From assembly GCF_014195095.1 (NCBI RefSeq), contig NZ_JACIBC010000006.1, positions 248,001-312,000 on the forward strand: a stretch of 64,000 nt of DNA, read 5' to 3'. The translations under genes were made by a program, and so were the position numbers. Below are positions 25,416 through 35,685 of this stretch, piece after piece. The notes beneath the pieces are model-generated. The model made no database searches, was not told where the DNA came from, and saw only the letters and a program-made list of their open reading frames with translations. How positions within the stretch are numbered: the stretch's first letter is position 1; each line of letters begins with the position of its first letter. This stretch comes from Rhizobium sp. BK602. Its GTDB lineage: Bacteria > Pseudomonadota > Alphaproteobacteria > Rhizobiales > Rhizobiaceae.

Positions 25416-27245
25416 TCAGGCGTCGTTTTTGCCCGCCTCGCCGGCACGCTCCCGGCGCCTGCGCAGGAGGCTGCGGATGCCGTTCAGGATGTCGTGCAGA
25501 TTGGCGAAAATCGGCAACGTCATCGCCGGTTCCAGCGCCTCCAGCGACATGCCGACGGACTGGATATGGTCGTTTTCGTCGAGATCTCGGACTATCAGGA
25601 TGATCTCGCCGAGGCGGACGCGGTCGGCATAATCGGCCTTGCCGCCAAGGCGCTGGCGCATGAGCTCGGCGATCGTCAGGCCCTTCTCCGCTTCGCTCAG
25701 AAGCCCCGGCCCATAGGCGGCATCGAGATCGGCGGCGGGGCGCAGCGGCGAGATCGAGAAGGCGCCGAAGAAATCGGCATCGTCCGGATCGACGGGGGCG
25801 CGGCTGGCGAAGAGGCGGTCGAGCAGCCGCGAATAGCTGGGCGGGATGAAGAGATAGACGAGATCGTTCTCCCGCAGGCGGCCGGCATATTGATAGCGCA
25901 TGGATTTGCCGTCGCGCACGATGAGGGACGGCATGGCCCAGCGCGGGATGCGTTCACCGCGCAGGACCGGGCTGTCCTTGACGACGCGGTAGGACAGCAG
26001 TTCATGGTTGACCGCGCCCGGCAGATCGACCTCGACCTTGTCGACCGCGCCCATGCGCGGCGGCACGATGAGGTTGAGCCGGCGGGCCATCGGCTTGATC
26101 GTCCAGCCCTGGACGAGCAGGGAGACCAGCACGACGATGAAGGCGACGTTGAAATAGGTCTGCCCGCTCTCGAGATTGCCGAGGATCGGCATGATGGCGA
26201 GCAGGATGGAGACGGCGCCGCGCAGGCCGACCCAGGCGACGAAGCCGGTTTCCCGCTGCGTATAGTCGAAGGGTAGCAGGCAGAGCCAGACGGCGATGGG
26301 ACGGGCGATGAAGATCAGGAACAGCGCCAGCGCCACCGCGGGAATGGCGATGGCCGGAAATTGCGACGGCGTGGCGAGTAGGCCGAGGACCAGGAACATG
26401 ATGATCTGCGCCAGCCAGGTCATGCCGTCCTGGAAGCGCTTGATGCTGGCGGAGGCCGGCATCCGGCGATTGCCGGCGTAAATCCCGGCGACATAGACGG
26501 CGAGGAAGCCGCTGCCGCCGACAGCACCGGTGAAGGAGAAGACGAGCAGGGCAAGCGCCAGTACGAAGATCGGCGTCAGGCCGCGATCGGTCTCCAGATG
26601 GCTGACGATCAGCACGATCATCATGCCGCCGAGCAGGCCGAGGATGACGCCGAGACCCATCTGCTGGACGAAGGTGATCAGCATCGCAAGATTGATGCCG
26701 CCATAGCCTTCGCCGCTTGCCAGCAATTCGACGAGCGCCAGCGTCAGGAAGATCGCCATGGGGTCGTTGGTGCCGGATTCGACCTCCAGCGTCGAGCGTA
26801 CCTTGTCGCGGATGTTGATGCCGCCGATGCGCAGCAGGAAGAACACGGCAGCGGCATCCGTCGAGGCGACGATCGAACCGAGCAGCAGGCCCTGCAGCCA
26901 GGTGAAGCCGAGAAGCCAGGTGGCAGCGAGGCCGAACAACGCCGCCGTCACCAGGACGCCGACGGAGGCGATGGTCAATGCCGGCGCGGCCGCGAGCTTG
27001 AAGGCCTGGATCGGCGTGCCGTAGCCGGAGTCGAAGAGGATGATGGCGAGGGCGAGGGAGCCGAGGATATAGGCGAGATAATTGTTGGAGAATTCGATGC
27101 CGAGCCCGTCCGTGCCGGCCATCAGCCCGATCATCAGGAACAAGAGCAGCAACGGCGCGCCGAAACGGAAGGCCAGCAGGCTGGAGAAGGCCGCGATCAG
27201 GATCAGAACCGTGCTCACCAGCACGATGACGTAAAATGCCTCCAC
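25416..27245 (-). CDS. cvrA: Potassium/proton antiporter, CvrA/NhaP2 type
   Basis: A 609-residue protein. The first 390 residues form about twelve transmembrane helices of the CPA1 family, with STDAAAVFFLLR and EVESGTNDPMAIFL carrying the conserved aspartates of the ion site. The C-terminal 210 residues hold a TrkA-C-like domain (about 415-490, with MRYQYAGRLRENDLVYLF) and a further soluble domain, the layout of K+/H+ antiporter CvrA (NhaP2). The role would be K+ efflux and cell volume or pH control. It is upstream of pgk, 72 bases away. Confidence 0.9.
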   Translation of the reverse strand: MEAFYVIVLVSTVLILIAAFSSLLAFRFGAPLLLLFLMIGLMAGTDGLGIEFSNNYLAYILGSLALAIILFDSGYGTPIQAFKLAAAPALTIASVGVLVTAALFGLAATWLLGFTWLQGLLLGSIVASTDAAAVFFLLRIGGINIRDKVRSTLEVESGTNDPMAIFLTLALVELLASGEGYGGINLAMLITFVQQMGLGVILGLLGGMMIVLIVSHLETDRGLTPIFVLALALLVFSFTGAVGGSGFLAVYVAGIYAGNRRMPASASIKRFQDGMTWLAQIIMFLVLGLLATPSQFPAIAIPAVALALFLIFIARPIAVWLCLLPFDYTQRETGFVAWVGLRGAVSILLAIMPILGNLESGQTYFNVAFIVVLVSLLVQGWTIKPMARRLNLIVPPRMGAVDKVEVDLPGAVNHELLSYRVVKDSPVLRGERIPRWAMPSLIVRDGKSMRYQYAGRLRENDLVYLFIPPSYSRLLDRLFASRAPVDPDDADFFGAFSISPLRPAADLDAAYGPGLLSEAEKGLTIAELMRQRLGGKADYADRVRLGEIILIVRDLDENDHIQSVGMSLEALEPAMTLPIFANLHDILNGIRSLLRRRRERAGEAGKNDA

Positions 27246-27583
27246 TCGATCTTCCCCTTTCCCGCGCGCCGCTGTCCGGACCGCCCGTCCGGATCATCCG
27301 TCATTCCCCCTTGGTCCATCATGCTGCCGCACCGCTCGAATTCGCAAACACAAAATATGAGCGAGGCGGAGGCAGGGATAGAGACCCGCTCCGACGGTTG
27401 CGACTTCATGGTGTGATGCGGTTCGCCAGAACGACGAATCGGCCGGGAATGCCAGGGGAAATTCCTATCAAAAATTTATTGGTGAATCTGGACGATAGCA
27501 GGGCAGGAGGAGGAAAGATTTGAGATGTTTTTAAGGTGATGTGGTAATTTACATCAATCCTATCTGATGGTACTGATTCCATC
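27246..27583. promoter_or_regulatory. Intergenic region upstream of the DUF6516 gene
   Basis: About 338 bases between divergent cvrA and DUF6516 genes. The right end is AT-rich with two tandem inverted repeats listed separately. The rest shows no gene that I can support. Confidence 0.6.
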
Positions 27584-27584
27584 A
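27537..27584 (+). promoter_or_regulatory. Two tandem operator-like inverted repeats
   Basis: TGATGT-N8-ACATCA (27537-27556) and TGATGG-N8-CCATCA (27565-27584) share arm sequence, arm length and spacing, with centres 28 bp apart. The second includes the first base of the DUF6516 start codon, so binding would block expression. Confidence 0.7.
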
Positions 27585-27877
27585 TGGAAGCGAAGCTGAT
27601 CCAGAAGACGAGGCGTCAGCTCCGTGAAGGGGCGTTCGTCGAAATTGTGCTCTGGCAGGTGCCTGTTCCACTGCGCGGCAGCCAGCACACGATAAAATAC
27701 CGGCTGGCGCTCGTTGTCGAAAATGTTTGTGTTCTGCGTTATTACGACAACGAGGCGGGAAAAGGCGATCACAAACATTTGGGGGCCATCGAGATGCCCT
27801 ACGTCTTCGAGAATGTCGACAAGCTGCTCGCCGATTTCATGCAGGACGTGAAAGGATGGTTCAATGACGACGCTTAA
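27584..27877 (+). CDS. DUF6516 (TumE-like) family protein, putative toxin
   Basis: A 97-residue protein, MEAKLIQKTRRQLREGAFVE followed by QHTIKYRLALVVENVCVLRY and YDNEAGKGDHKHLG. I recall this as the DUF6516 family, which the databases also name TumE after a toxin-antitoxin toxin. The GKGDHKHLG segment, about residues 59-67, is the conserved core. The next gene, an HTH protein, overlaps it by 14 bases, the usual arrangement for a toxin-antitoxin or autoregulated pair. No Shine-Dalgarno is seen near the ATG. Confidence 0.78.
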   Translation: MEAKLIQKTRRQLREGAFVEIVLWQVPVPLRGSQHTIKYRLALVVENVCVLRYYDNEAGKGDHKHLGAIEMPYVFENVDKLLADFMQDVKGWFNDDA

Positions 27878-28223
27878 GGTCAGAATAGAGACGATGGAGG
27901 AGACGTTAAGTCGCGCGGCGGAGGCGTGGAAGTCCGGAGAGGCCGGACAGAAGGCCGTGGCCGATGAGAGCCTTGCGTTTGCGTCATGGGATATGATGCA
28001 TCGTGTCCTCGCACCCAAGCGCCTTGAAATCCTGCGAGCCATGAGTGGGCAGGGGCCAATGAGCATGCGTGAAGTGGCGCGCCGGGTGGAGCGGGACTTC
28101 AAGGGCGTTCACGCCGATGTCGAGCTCTTACTGCGCAACGGAGTCATCGACAAAACGAATAATGGAATCGTCTTTCCCTACGATCGGATACATGTCGAGT
28201 TCGATATCGAGGCTGCGGCCTGA
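27864..28223 (+). CDS. HTH DNA-binding protein, putative antitoxin of DUF6516
   Basis: A 119-residue protein. Residues 1-45 are helical and charged, then LAPKRLEILRAMSGQGPMSM and REVARRVERDFKGVHADVEL form a winged helix-turn-helix, followed by LLRNGVIDKTNNGIVFPYDR. This resembles the group annotated as HVO_A0114-type DNA-binding proteins. It overlaps the DUF6516 gene by 14 bases, so the two are translationally coupled. It is the natural candidate to bind the two inverted repeats upstream of its partner. Confidence 0.8.
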   Translation: MTTLKVRIETMEETLSRAAEAWKSGEAGQKAVADESLAFASWDMMHRVLAPKRLEILRAMSGQGPMSMREVARRVERDFKGVHADVELLLRNGVIDKTNNGIVFPYDRIHVEFDIEAAA

Positions 28224-28232
28224 TCGGCAGTC

Positions 28233-28817
28233 TCAAATATCCACGCGCTTGAAGTAGATCGGATAGTCGATCACCAGGCCGTCGTCGTCGACGGGCAGGT
28301 CGACGGTGAAGGTCCGGTCTTCCGCGGCGTAGCGGTAAAGCTTTTGCGGCGTGATGCAGGTGTAGCGCTGGCCATCCCGCACGGGTTCGAAACTGTCGAA
28401 GGGAATGTAGAGCATGGAGAGCTTCACCGTTCCGTCTTCCGGCGCAAGCTCGAGCCGGCGGATCGGCAGGCTGTTGGTGAAGGGCGATCCGTAGAGATCG
28501 ATGTCGATGCAGCCGTCGAATTGCGGAAGGGCGCGGCCGTTTTCGTCATGCCAGTGGCCTTCGCCGTCGGAGCGCAAGGCAAGGCGCCGGCCATCGGTGG
28601 CATCGACCGAGAAGGAGAGGACGCGCCAGTCGCTGGTGCAGTCGATGCGATAGAAGACGCCGTAGGGTGCGCCGCCACGGCCGCCGATAATGGTGCCACA
28701 GGCGCGAATGGCCGCGCCGGTGGCCGTGTCGATGGGAGCGATCGTCAGATGCTCCAGCCCGTCTCCCTCCAGCGGACGCCAGCGGACTGTCGTCGGGAGG
28801 AGAGGGCGGAAGGCCAT
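28233..28817 (-). CDS. Glycolipid-binding-like protein (DUF1089)
   Basis: A 194-residue protein with WRPLEGDGLEHLTIAPIDT near the N-terminus, then FYRIDCTSDWRVLSFSVDAT and DGCIDIDLYGSPFTNSLPIR, typical of the DUF1089 family described as putative glycolipid-binding. It is mostly beta strands without a signal peptide. ATG at 28817 lies 2 bases after the gap stop codon, so it is the distal gene of a gap operon. Its 3' end is 9 bases from the end of the convergent HTH gene. Cellular role unknown. Confidence 0.83.
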   Translation of the reverse strand: MAFRPLLPTTVRWRPLEGDGLEHLTIAPIDTATGAAIRACGTIIGGRGGAPYGVFYRIDCTSDWRVLSFSVDATDGRRLALRSDGEGHWHDENGRALPQFDGCIDIDLYGSPFTNSLPIRRLELAPEDGTVKLSMLYIPFDSFEPVRDGQRYTCITPQKLYRYAAEDRTFTVDLPVDDDGLVIDYPIYFKRVDI

Positions 28818-28819
28818 GA

Positions 28820-29830
28820 TCAGATCAGCTTGGCAAACGCGACGGCCGTATCGGCCATGCGGTTGGAGAAGCCCCACTCGTTGTCGTACCAGGTCAGGAT
28901 GCGCACGAAGGTGCCTTCCATGACCTTGGTCTGGTCGGTCGCGAAGATCGACGAGTGGTTGTCATGGTTGAAGTCGCGCGAAACCAGCGGCTCGTCGGTG
29001 TAGCCGAGAACGCCCTTCAGCGGGCCGTTGGCGGCCGCCTTGATGGCTTCGTTGATTTCCTCGACGCTCGTGGCGCGCTTGGCGACGAACTTGAGGTCGA
29101 CGACGGAAACGTTCGGGGTGGGAACGCGGACCGAAGAACCGTCGAGCTTGCCCTTGAGTTCCGGCAGCACGAGGCCGACGGCCTTGGCGGCGCCCGTCGA
29201 GGTCGGGATCATCGAGAGGGCGGCAGCGCGGGCGCGGTACAGATCCTTGTGCATCTGGTCGAGCGACGGCTGGTCGTTGGTGTAGGAGTGGATCGTGGTC
29301 ATGAAGCCATGATCGACACCGATGAGGTCATTCAGAACCTTGACGACCGGAACCAGGCAGTTCGTCGTGCAGGATGCGTTGGAGATGACCAGGTGGTCGC
29401 GGGTCAGCTTGTCATGGTTGACGCCGTAGACGACGGTCAGGTCGGCGCCGTCGGCGGGAGCCGAGACGATAACGCGCTTGGCGCCTGCCGTCAGGTGCAG
29501 CGCAGCCTTGTCGCGGGCGGTGAAGATGCCGGTGCATTCCAGCGCGATGTCGACGCCGAGGGCGGCGTGCGGCAGGGTTGCCGGGTCCTTGATGGCGGTA
29601 ACCTTGATCGGCTTGCCGTTGTTGATGATGATCGAGTCGCCCTCGACCTTCACGTCAGCCGGGAAACGGCCGTGGATGGAGTCGTAGCGCAGCAGATGGG
29701 CATTGGTCTCGACCGGGCCGAGGTCGTTGATCGCGACGACTTCGATGTCGGTGCGGCCGGACTCGACGATGGCGCGCAGAACGTTGCGGCCGATGCGGCC
29801 GAAGCCGTTGATGGCAACTTTTACAGTCAT
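28820..29830 (-). CDS. gap: Glyceraldehyde-3-phosphate dehydrogenase, type I
   Basis: A 336-residue enzyme. KVAINGFGRIGRNVLRAI is the NAD-binding start and SNASCTTNCLVPVVKVLND (about residues 151-169) contains the catalytic cysteine, with IPTSTGAAKAVGLVLPEL and WYDNEWGFSNRM later. It oxidises glyceraldehyde 3-phosphate in glycolysis. It follows tkt by 64 bases on the same strand and is immediately followed by the DUF1089 gene. Confidence 0.98.
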   Translation of the reverse strand: MTVKVAINGFGRIGRNVLRAIVESGRTDIEVVAINDLGPVETNAHLLRYDSIHGRFPADVKVEGDSIIINNGKPIKVTAIKDPATLPHAALGVDIALECTGIFTARDKAALHLTAGAKRVIVSAPADGADLTVVYGVNHDKLTRDHLVISNASCTTNCLVPVVKVLNDLIGVDHGFMTTIHSYTNDQPSLDQMHKDLYRARAAALSMIPTSTGAAKAVGLVLPELKGKLDGSSVRVPTPNVSVVDLKFVAKRATSVEEINEAIKAAANGPLKGVLGYTDEPLVSRDFNHDNHSSIFATDQTKVMEGTFVRILTWYDNEWGFSNRMADTAVAFAKLI

Positions 29831-29894
29831 TCAATTCACTCCCGTTTACTCAGGGCGGTTTATCTAGTGGAATTGAGAGCGCTTGTCAGCGCCC

Positions 29895-31877
<1,983 letters not shown>

Positions 31878-32280
31878 GGGTTTTTCCGCAATGTTCCGGG
31901 TTCGAGGGATGGCCGCACGCTTGGGAAGCCGAGCCATCGGTTGAAAGGCGGCTGAAAACGAGACGTTCCTCCGAACTCCATTTTCAACGTCGCCTCAGGC
32001 GGCTGAGACATAGCAGTTGGGGCGCGCAAGTCAACAAATCCACGGGCCAATCCGGACCTCCAGCGGCAATTTTTTAACATTTGCCCGTCGACTTTGACAA
32101 AAGACGACAATGGCAAGACAAAGCCGCCGGCAAGCCATAAAGGCGACCTTCATCCACAGATTAGGCCACCTGCCGCATGGCTGCCTTTATTGACGTCCAG
32201 TTGCCGAGTTGAATATTGTTGGGAAATCAGACAAGTGGCCGGATATTTTGATTCGGGCCTTGCGCGGAGACTCGGAAGAC
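31878..32280. promoter_or_regulatory. Intergenic region between tkt and DUF4164 genes
   Basis: About 400 bases between divergent genes. A GCCTCAGGC hairpin sits near 31990-32010 and a TTGACA at 32094-32099 could be a -35 element toward the right, with no good -10 visible. No gene is supported. Confidence 0.5.
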
Positions 32281-32556
32281 ATGACGTCCTCAGGCAAAAC
32301 GGTGGATGTGGCGCTCGCACAATTGCGCCAGGCGCTTTCGTCCTTGGAGAGCGCCGTCGATGGACGCTTCGAACGCGAACGTACGCAAAGCGATGTCGAG
32401 GGCGAGGTTCGCCGGGTGCATGCCGATCGTTCGCGGCTTGCCCAGGAACTCGACCAGGCCGAGTTCCGTGCGAACCGGCTGGAAGAAGTCAATCGCGAAG
32501 TGTCGCGCAGGCTTGTGACGGCGATGGAAACCATAAGAGCCGTGCTCGACCGCTAA
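32281..32556 (+). CDS. DUF4164 family coiled-coil protein
   Basis: A 91-residue protein made of heptad-like sequence (ALAQLRQALSSLESAVDGRF, then RSRLAQELDQAEFRANRLEE), matching the DUF4164 family. The family sits beside zapA in rhizobia and may take part in division, but I know of no experimental role. ATG at 32281 with GGAAG just upstream is chosen over the longer frame from 32209. It is followed 49 bases later by zapA and the two are probably co-transcribed. Confidence 0.82.
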   Translation: MTSSGKTVDVALAQLRQALSSLESAVDGRFERERTQSDVEGEVRRVHADRSRLAQELDQAEFRANRLEEVNREVSRRLVTAMETIRAVLDR

Positions 32557-32605
32557 GCCCCTCGGGGTGCGGCGTCGCGACCAGCGGCAATGATCGGAAA
32601 GTCGA

Positions 32606-32983
32606 ATGGCGCAGGTAACGGTAACGATCGACGGCAAGGCCTATCGGATGGCCTGCGAAGAGGGGCAGGAAGCGCATCTGACGGATCTCGCCACCCGCTT
32701 CGACCGCTACGTCATGCATCTGAAGAGCCAGTTCGGCGAGATCGGCGATCTGCGCCTGACCGTGATGTCCGGCATCATGATCATGGACGAGGTCTCGGAA
32801 TTGACGCGGCGCGTTTCCGGACTGGAGGAGGAGCTCGAGACCCTGCGCGGCAATCGCGATAGCGCCTTGGCGGCCAATGCCCGCAACGAGGAGACGCTGG
32901 CGACCGTGATCGACGAAGTCACGACCCGCATTCGCGGCATCACCGAAAAGCTGACGGCCCGTCCGGGCTCCGAGCCGAACTGA
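32606..32983 (+). CDS. zapA: Cell division protein ZapA
   Basis: A 125-residue protein. The N-terminal 90 residues (VTVTIDGKAYRMACEEGQEA, HLTDLATRFDRYV) are the ZapA globular domain and VSELTRRVSGLEEELETLRG begins a C-terminal coiled coil. ZapA bundles FtsZ filaments at the division ring. It is followed by the 6S RNA gene, the conserved arrangement in alpha- and gammaproteobacteria. Confidence 0.94.
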   Translation: MAQVTVTIDGKAYRMACEEGQEAHLTDLATRFDRYVMHLKSQFGEIGDLRLTVMSGIMIMDEVSELTRRVSGLEEELETLRGNRDSALAANARNEETLATVIDEVTTRIRGITEKLTARPGSEPN

Positions 32984-33056
32984 GATTTTCCCCGATTTCC
33001 CGAACTGCGTCCTGGCCCCCTCTGGTGCAAGGCGAGAATTCTCTTTATATAGGACG

Positions 33057-33215
33057 TGCGGTCTGCGCTTCCCGACAGGAACCACAATCCCTGGGGCCAT
33101 ACTCGATCCAAAGGGAGCTGTCCCTGACCAGGCCCGTGGGCCTGGACACACGGCGCCCACCTACGTTTGTAGGCACCCAGGATCGTAAACATCCATCGGT
33201 CGTCGTGGATCGCTC
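33057..33215 (+). ncRNA. ssrS: 6S RNA
   Basis: A TATATA at 33046-33051 fits a -10 box placing the 5' end near 33057. GCGGTC (33058-33063) can pair with GATCGC (33208-33213) as the closing stem, and a perfect CCAGGCCC/GGGCCTGG hairpin lies at the centre (33128-33145). This geometry, the 159-base length and the place just after zapA are those of alphaproteobacterial 6S RNA, which binds housekeeping RNA polymerase and mimics an open promoter. Ends are accurate to perhaps 10 bases. Confidence 0.85.
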
Positions 33216-33286
33216 CTTCCCTCCCTTGCGCGGGAAGACAGCGGCGCGGGATTTTGAAATCTCCCGCTGATGCCGCTCCTCCTCCC

Positions 33287-35086
33287 TTAACGTTTTGTAC
33301 CGAGATAGGCACCGCGCTCGCGTTCCGAGCGGTTGGCCGCGCTGCGCAGGCGCAGCAGGTCCTTGCGCGCGATGAGGCCGACAAGGACGCCACTGTGTTC
33401 GTCGACGACGGGAACGCGGCCGGTGTCGGCCTGGATCATGATATCGGCGACCCGCCCGACGGTGTCCTGAGGATGGGCAACCGGAAGCGAGCTGTCCGAA
33501 ATCAGATCGTAGAGCGTCTGTCCGGCAAGGTCGGTCTCCTGCTGCCAGCGCAGCGCGTCGGCGCGCGAGATCATGCCGACCAGGCGGCCGTCGGTTTCTG
33601 TCACCGGATAGAAGCGGTGCGCGTCGGAGCGTTCGGTCAGCTCGGCCAGTGCCTGTGCGGCCGGCATGGCGGCGGGCAGGCTATGCACCCTGGAGATCAT
33701 GATGTCGGCGGCGCGGGTGAGCTCGAAGGGATCGATGCCGTATTCGCGGGTGATGTGCTGGCCGCGGCGGGCGATCTTTTCCGTCAGGATCGACCGTTTC
33801 AGCAAGAGCACGGTGACGGCATAGGCAGCGACGGTTGCGGCAAGCAGCGGCACCAGCGCCTGCATGTCGCCGGTCAGTTCGATGGCGAAGAAGGTGCCGG
33901 TCAAGGGTGCGCGCATCGTGCCGCCCATCATCGCCGCCATGCCGAGCAGCGCCCAGAAGCCGGGATTGCCGGGCAGGGCGAGACCGACCAGCCAGCCGAG
34001 CGCGCCGCCGAGGATGAGCAGCGGCGCAAGCACGCCGCCCGAGGTGCCCGATGACAAGGCCACCAGCCAGATGCCGGCCTTCACCAGCAGAATGGCCAAC
34101 ACCGCGCCGGCGACGATATGGTCGCTCAGGAGATCGGCTATGATGTCATAGCCGACGCCGAGGGCGCGCGGCTCGATCAGGCCGCCGAGGCCGACGATGA
34201 GGCCGCCGAGCGCCGGCCACCACATCCAGTGAACAGGCAGTGTGTCGAAGGCGTCCTCGATGCGGTAGAGCAGCGTCGTCAGCAGGCCGGACTGCAGGCC
34301 GGCGATGATGCCGACGCCAGCGGCGAGCAGGATGGTCGACGCGCCGAAAGGCATGTCGAAATGAGCCGGGAAGAGGGTGCCGCTGCCGATCAGCAGCGGC
34401 CGCCAGGCGATGGAGATGCAGGCGGCGATCGCAACCGGAATGAAGCTGCGTGGCTTCCATTCGAACAGCAGCAGTTCGACCGCCAGCATGACGGCGGCGA
34501 TGGGGGAGCCGAAGATTGCCGTCATGCCGGCGGTCGCACCCGCGACCAGCAGCGTCTTGCGTTCGGCCGCGCTCAGATGAAAGAACTGCGCGAAGAGGGA
34601 GCCGATCGCGCCGCCGGTCATGATGATCGGTCCCTCGGCGCCGAACGGGCCGCCGGTGCCGATCGAGATGGCGGAGGAGAGCGGCTTCAGGGCGGCCACT
34701 TTCGGCGACATGCGGCTGCCGCCGATGAGAATGGCCTCGATCGCTTCCGGAATGCCGTGGCCGCGGATTTTTTCCGAGCCGTATCGGGCCATCAGGCCGA
34801 TGACGATGCCGCCGATGACGGGAGCGGCGACCATCCAGGGAGAGCGTGCGACGGTGGCCATCGACAACGGCTCGGTGCTGATCTTGAACAGCCAGACGGC
34901 GTTGGTGACGAGCGCGATGAGATTGATCAGCGCCCAGGCGGCAAAAGCGCCGCCGGTGCCGACGACCAGCGCCATGGCCGCCAGCAGCAGCACGCGCTTG
35001 TCCGTCGTGAAATCGCCGTTGTCTTTCCGGGAGACGCCCCCGGAAAAATCATGGGCGGGTCGCAAGGGTGCATTGATGTCCTGCAT
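33287..35086 (-). CDS. ClC-type chloride channel/transporter with CBS domains
   Basis: A 599-residue protein. The first 430 residues carry the ClC helices with RGHGIPEAIEAIL, GTGGPFGAEGPIIMTGGAIG and GTSGGVLAPLLILGGALG. In the second motif the usual GREGP reads GAEGP, so the arginine is replaced but the gating glutamate is kept. The C-terminal 150 residues form two CBS domains (MISRVHSLPAAMPAAQALAE; SDSSLPVAHPQDTVGRVADI) that may bind nucleotides. It moves chloride in exchange for protons or as a channel. A MarR gene is divergent, 107 bp away. Confidence 0.93.
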   Translation of the reverse strand: MQDINAPLRPAHDFSGGVSRKDNGDFTTDKRVLLLAAMALVVGTGGAFAAWALINLIALVTNAVWLFKISTEPLSMATVARSPWMVAAPVIGGIVIGLMARYGSEKIRGHGIPEAIEAILIGGSRMSPKVAALKPLSSAISIGTGGPFGAEGPIIMTGGAIGSLFAQFFHLSAAERKTLLVAGATAGMTAIFGSPIAAVMLAVELLLFEWKPRSFIPVAIAACISIAWRPLLIGSGTLFPAHFDMPFGASTILLAAGVGIIAGLQSGLLTTLLYRIEDAFDTLPVHWMWWPALGGLIVGLGGLIEPRALGVGYDIIADLLSDHIVAGAVLAILLVKAGIWLVALSSGTSGGVLAPLLILGGALGWLVGLALPGNPGFWALLGMAAMMGGTMRAPLTGTFFAIELTGDMQALVPLLAATVAAYAVTVLLLKRSILTEKIARRGQHITREYGIDPFELTRAADIMISRVHSLPAAMPAAQALAELTERSDAHRFYPVTETDGRLVGMISRADALRWQQETDLAGQTLYDLISDSSLPVAHPQDTVGRVADIMIQADTGRVPVVDEHSGVLVGLIARKDLLRLRSAANRSERERGAYLGTKR

Positions 35087-35144
35087 GGAATGCTTTCTGT
35101 GCTAAGGCTCGGCGGCGGGGTGGCCGGATTTATTATGCAGCACA

Positions 35145-35167
35145 TTTATATCGTAACACGATATAAA
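35145..35167. promoter_or_regulatory. Perfect 9-bp palindrome, predicted MarR operator
   Basis: TTTATATCG-TAACA-CGATATAAA is a perfect inverted repeat with a 5-base centre, located 26 bases before the MarR start and 58 bases before the chloride channel start. This matches the style of MarR operators. Confidence 0.75.
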
Positions 35168-35193
35168 TCAACGATCGAAAACAACGGGCAGGA

Positions 35194-35646
35194 ATGAAAA
35201 CGGTGGCAGTGGTGGGAACAATGGAAGAGACGCTATCGCAGGCGGATTACGAGGCGCTGGCGACGCTGCGTCATACGCTGCGGAAATTCATGGATTTCAG
35301 CACTTCCGCGGCTCATGGGGAGGGATTGCCGCCGCAGCAGCATCAGGCACTGCTGGCGATCAAGGGCAACCGTCAGGGCTCGGCGATGACGATCGGCATG
35401 CTGGCGGAGCGGCTGCTGATCGCCCCGCATACGGCGACCGAGCTGGTGGGCCGACTGACTGAATCCGGCTATGTCACCCGCCATCCCGATCCCGTCGACA
35501 AGCGCCGGCAGACGCTGCAACTGACGGAGCGATCCGAAGAGGTGCTGCGGCGGCTGAGCGCCATCCATCTGCGCGAAATCCGCGACATGGCGCCAGAGCT
35601 TATCGACATCCTCAAGCATTTGCAGGCGGGCGTCCGCGATAGCTGA
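35194..35646 (+). CDS. MarR family transcriptional regulator
   Basis: A 150-residue protein with the MarR winged helix: MTIGMLAERLLIAPHTATEL is the helix-turn-helix and DPVDKRRQTLQLTERSEEVL the wing and its following helix. The N-terminus reads MKTVAVVGTMEETL, with AGGA directly ahead of the first ATG and another ATG at 35221. It is divergent from the chloride channel gene with a palindrome between them and is likely a repressor of both genes. The effector is unknown. Confidence 0.92.
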   Translation: MKTVAVVGTMEETLSQADYEALATLRHTLRKFMDFSTSAAHGEGLPPQQHQALLAIKGNRQGSAMTIGMLAERLLIAPHTATELVGRLTESGYVTRHPDPVDKRRQTLQLTERSEEVLRRLSAIHLREIRDMAPELIDILKHLQAGVRDS

Positions 35647-35685
35647 AGGCGCCATGGCCGCCGCCGGGCGGCAATGGCGATGCGG

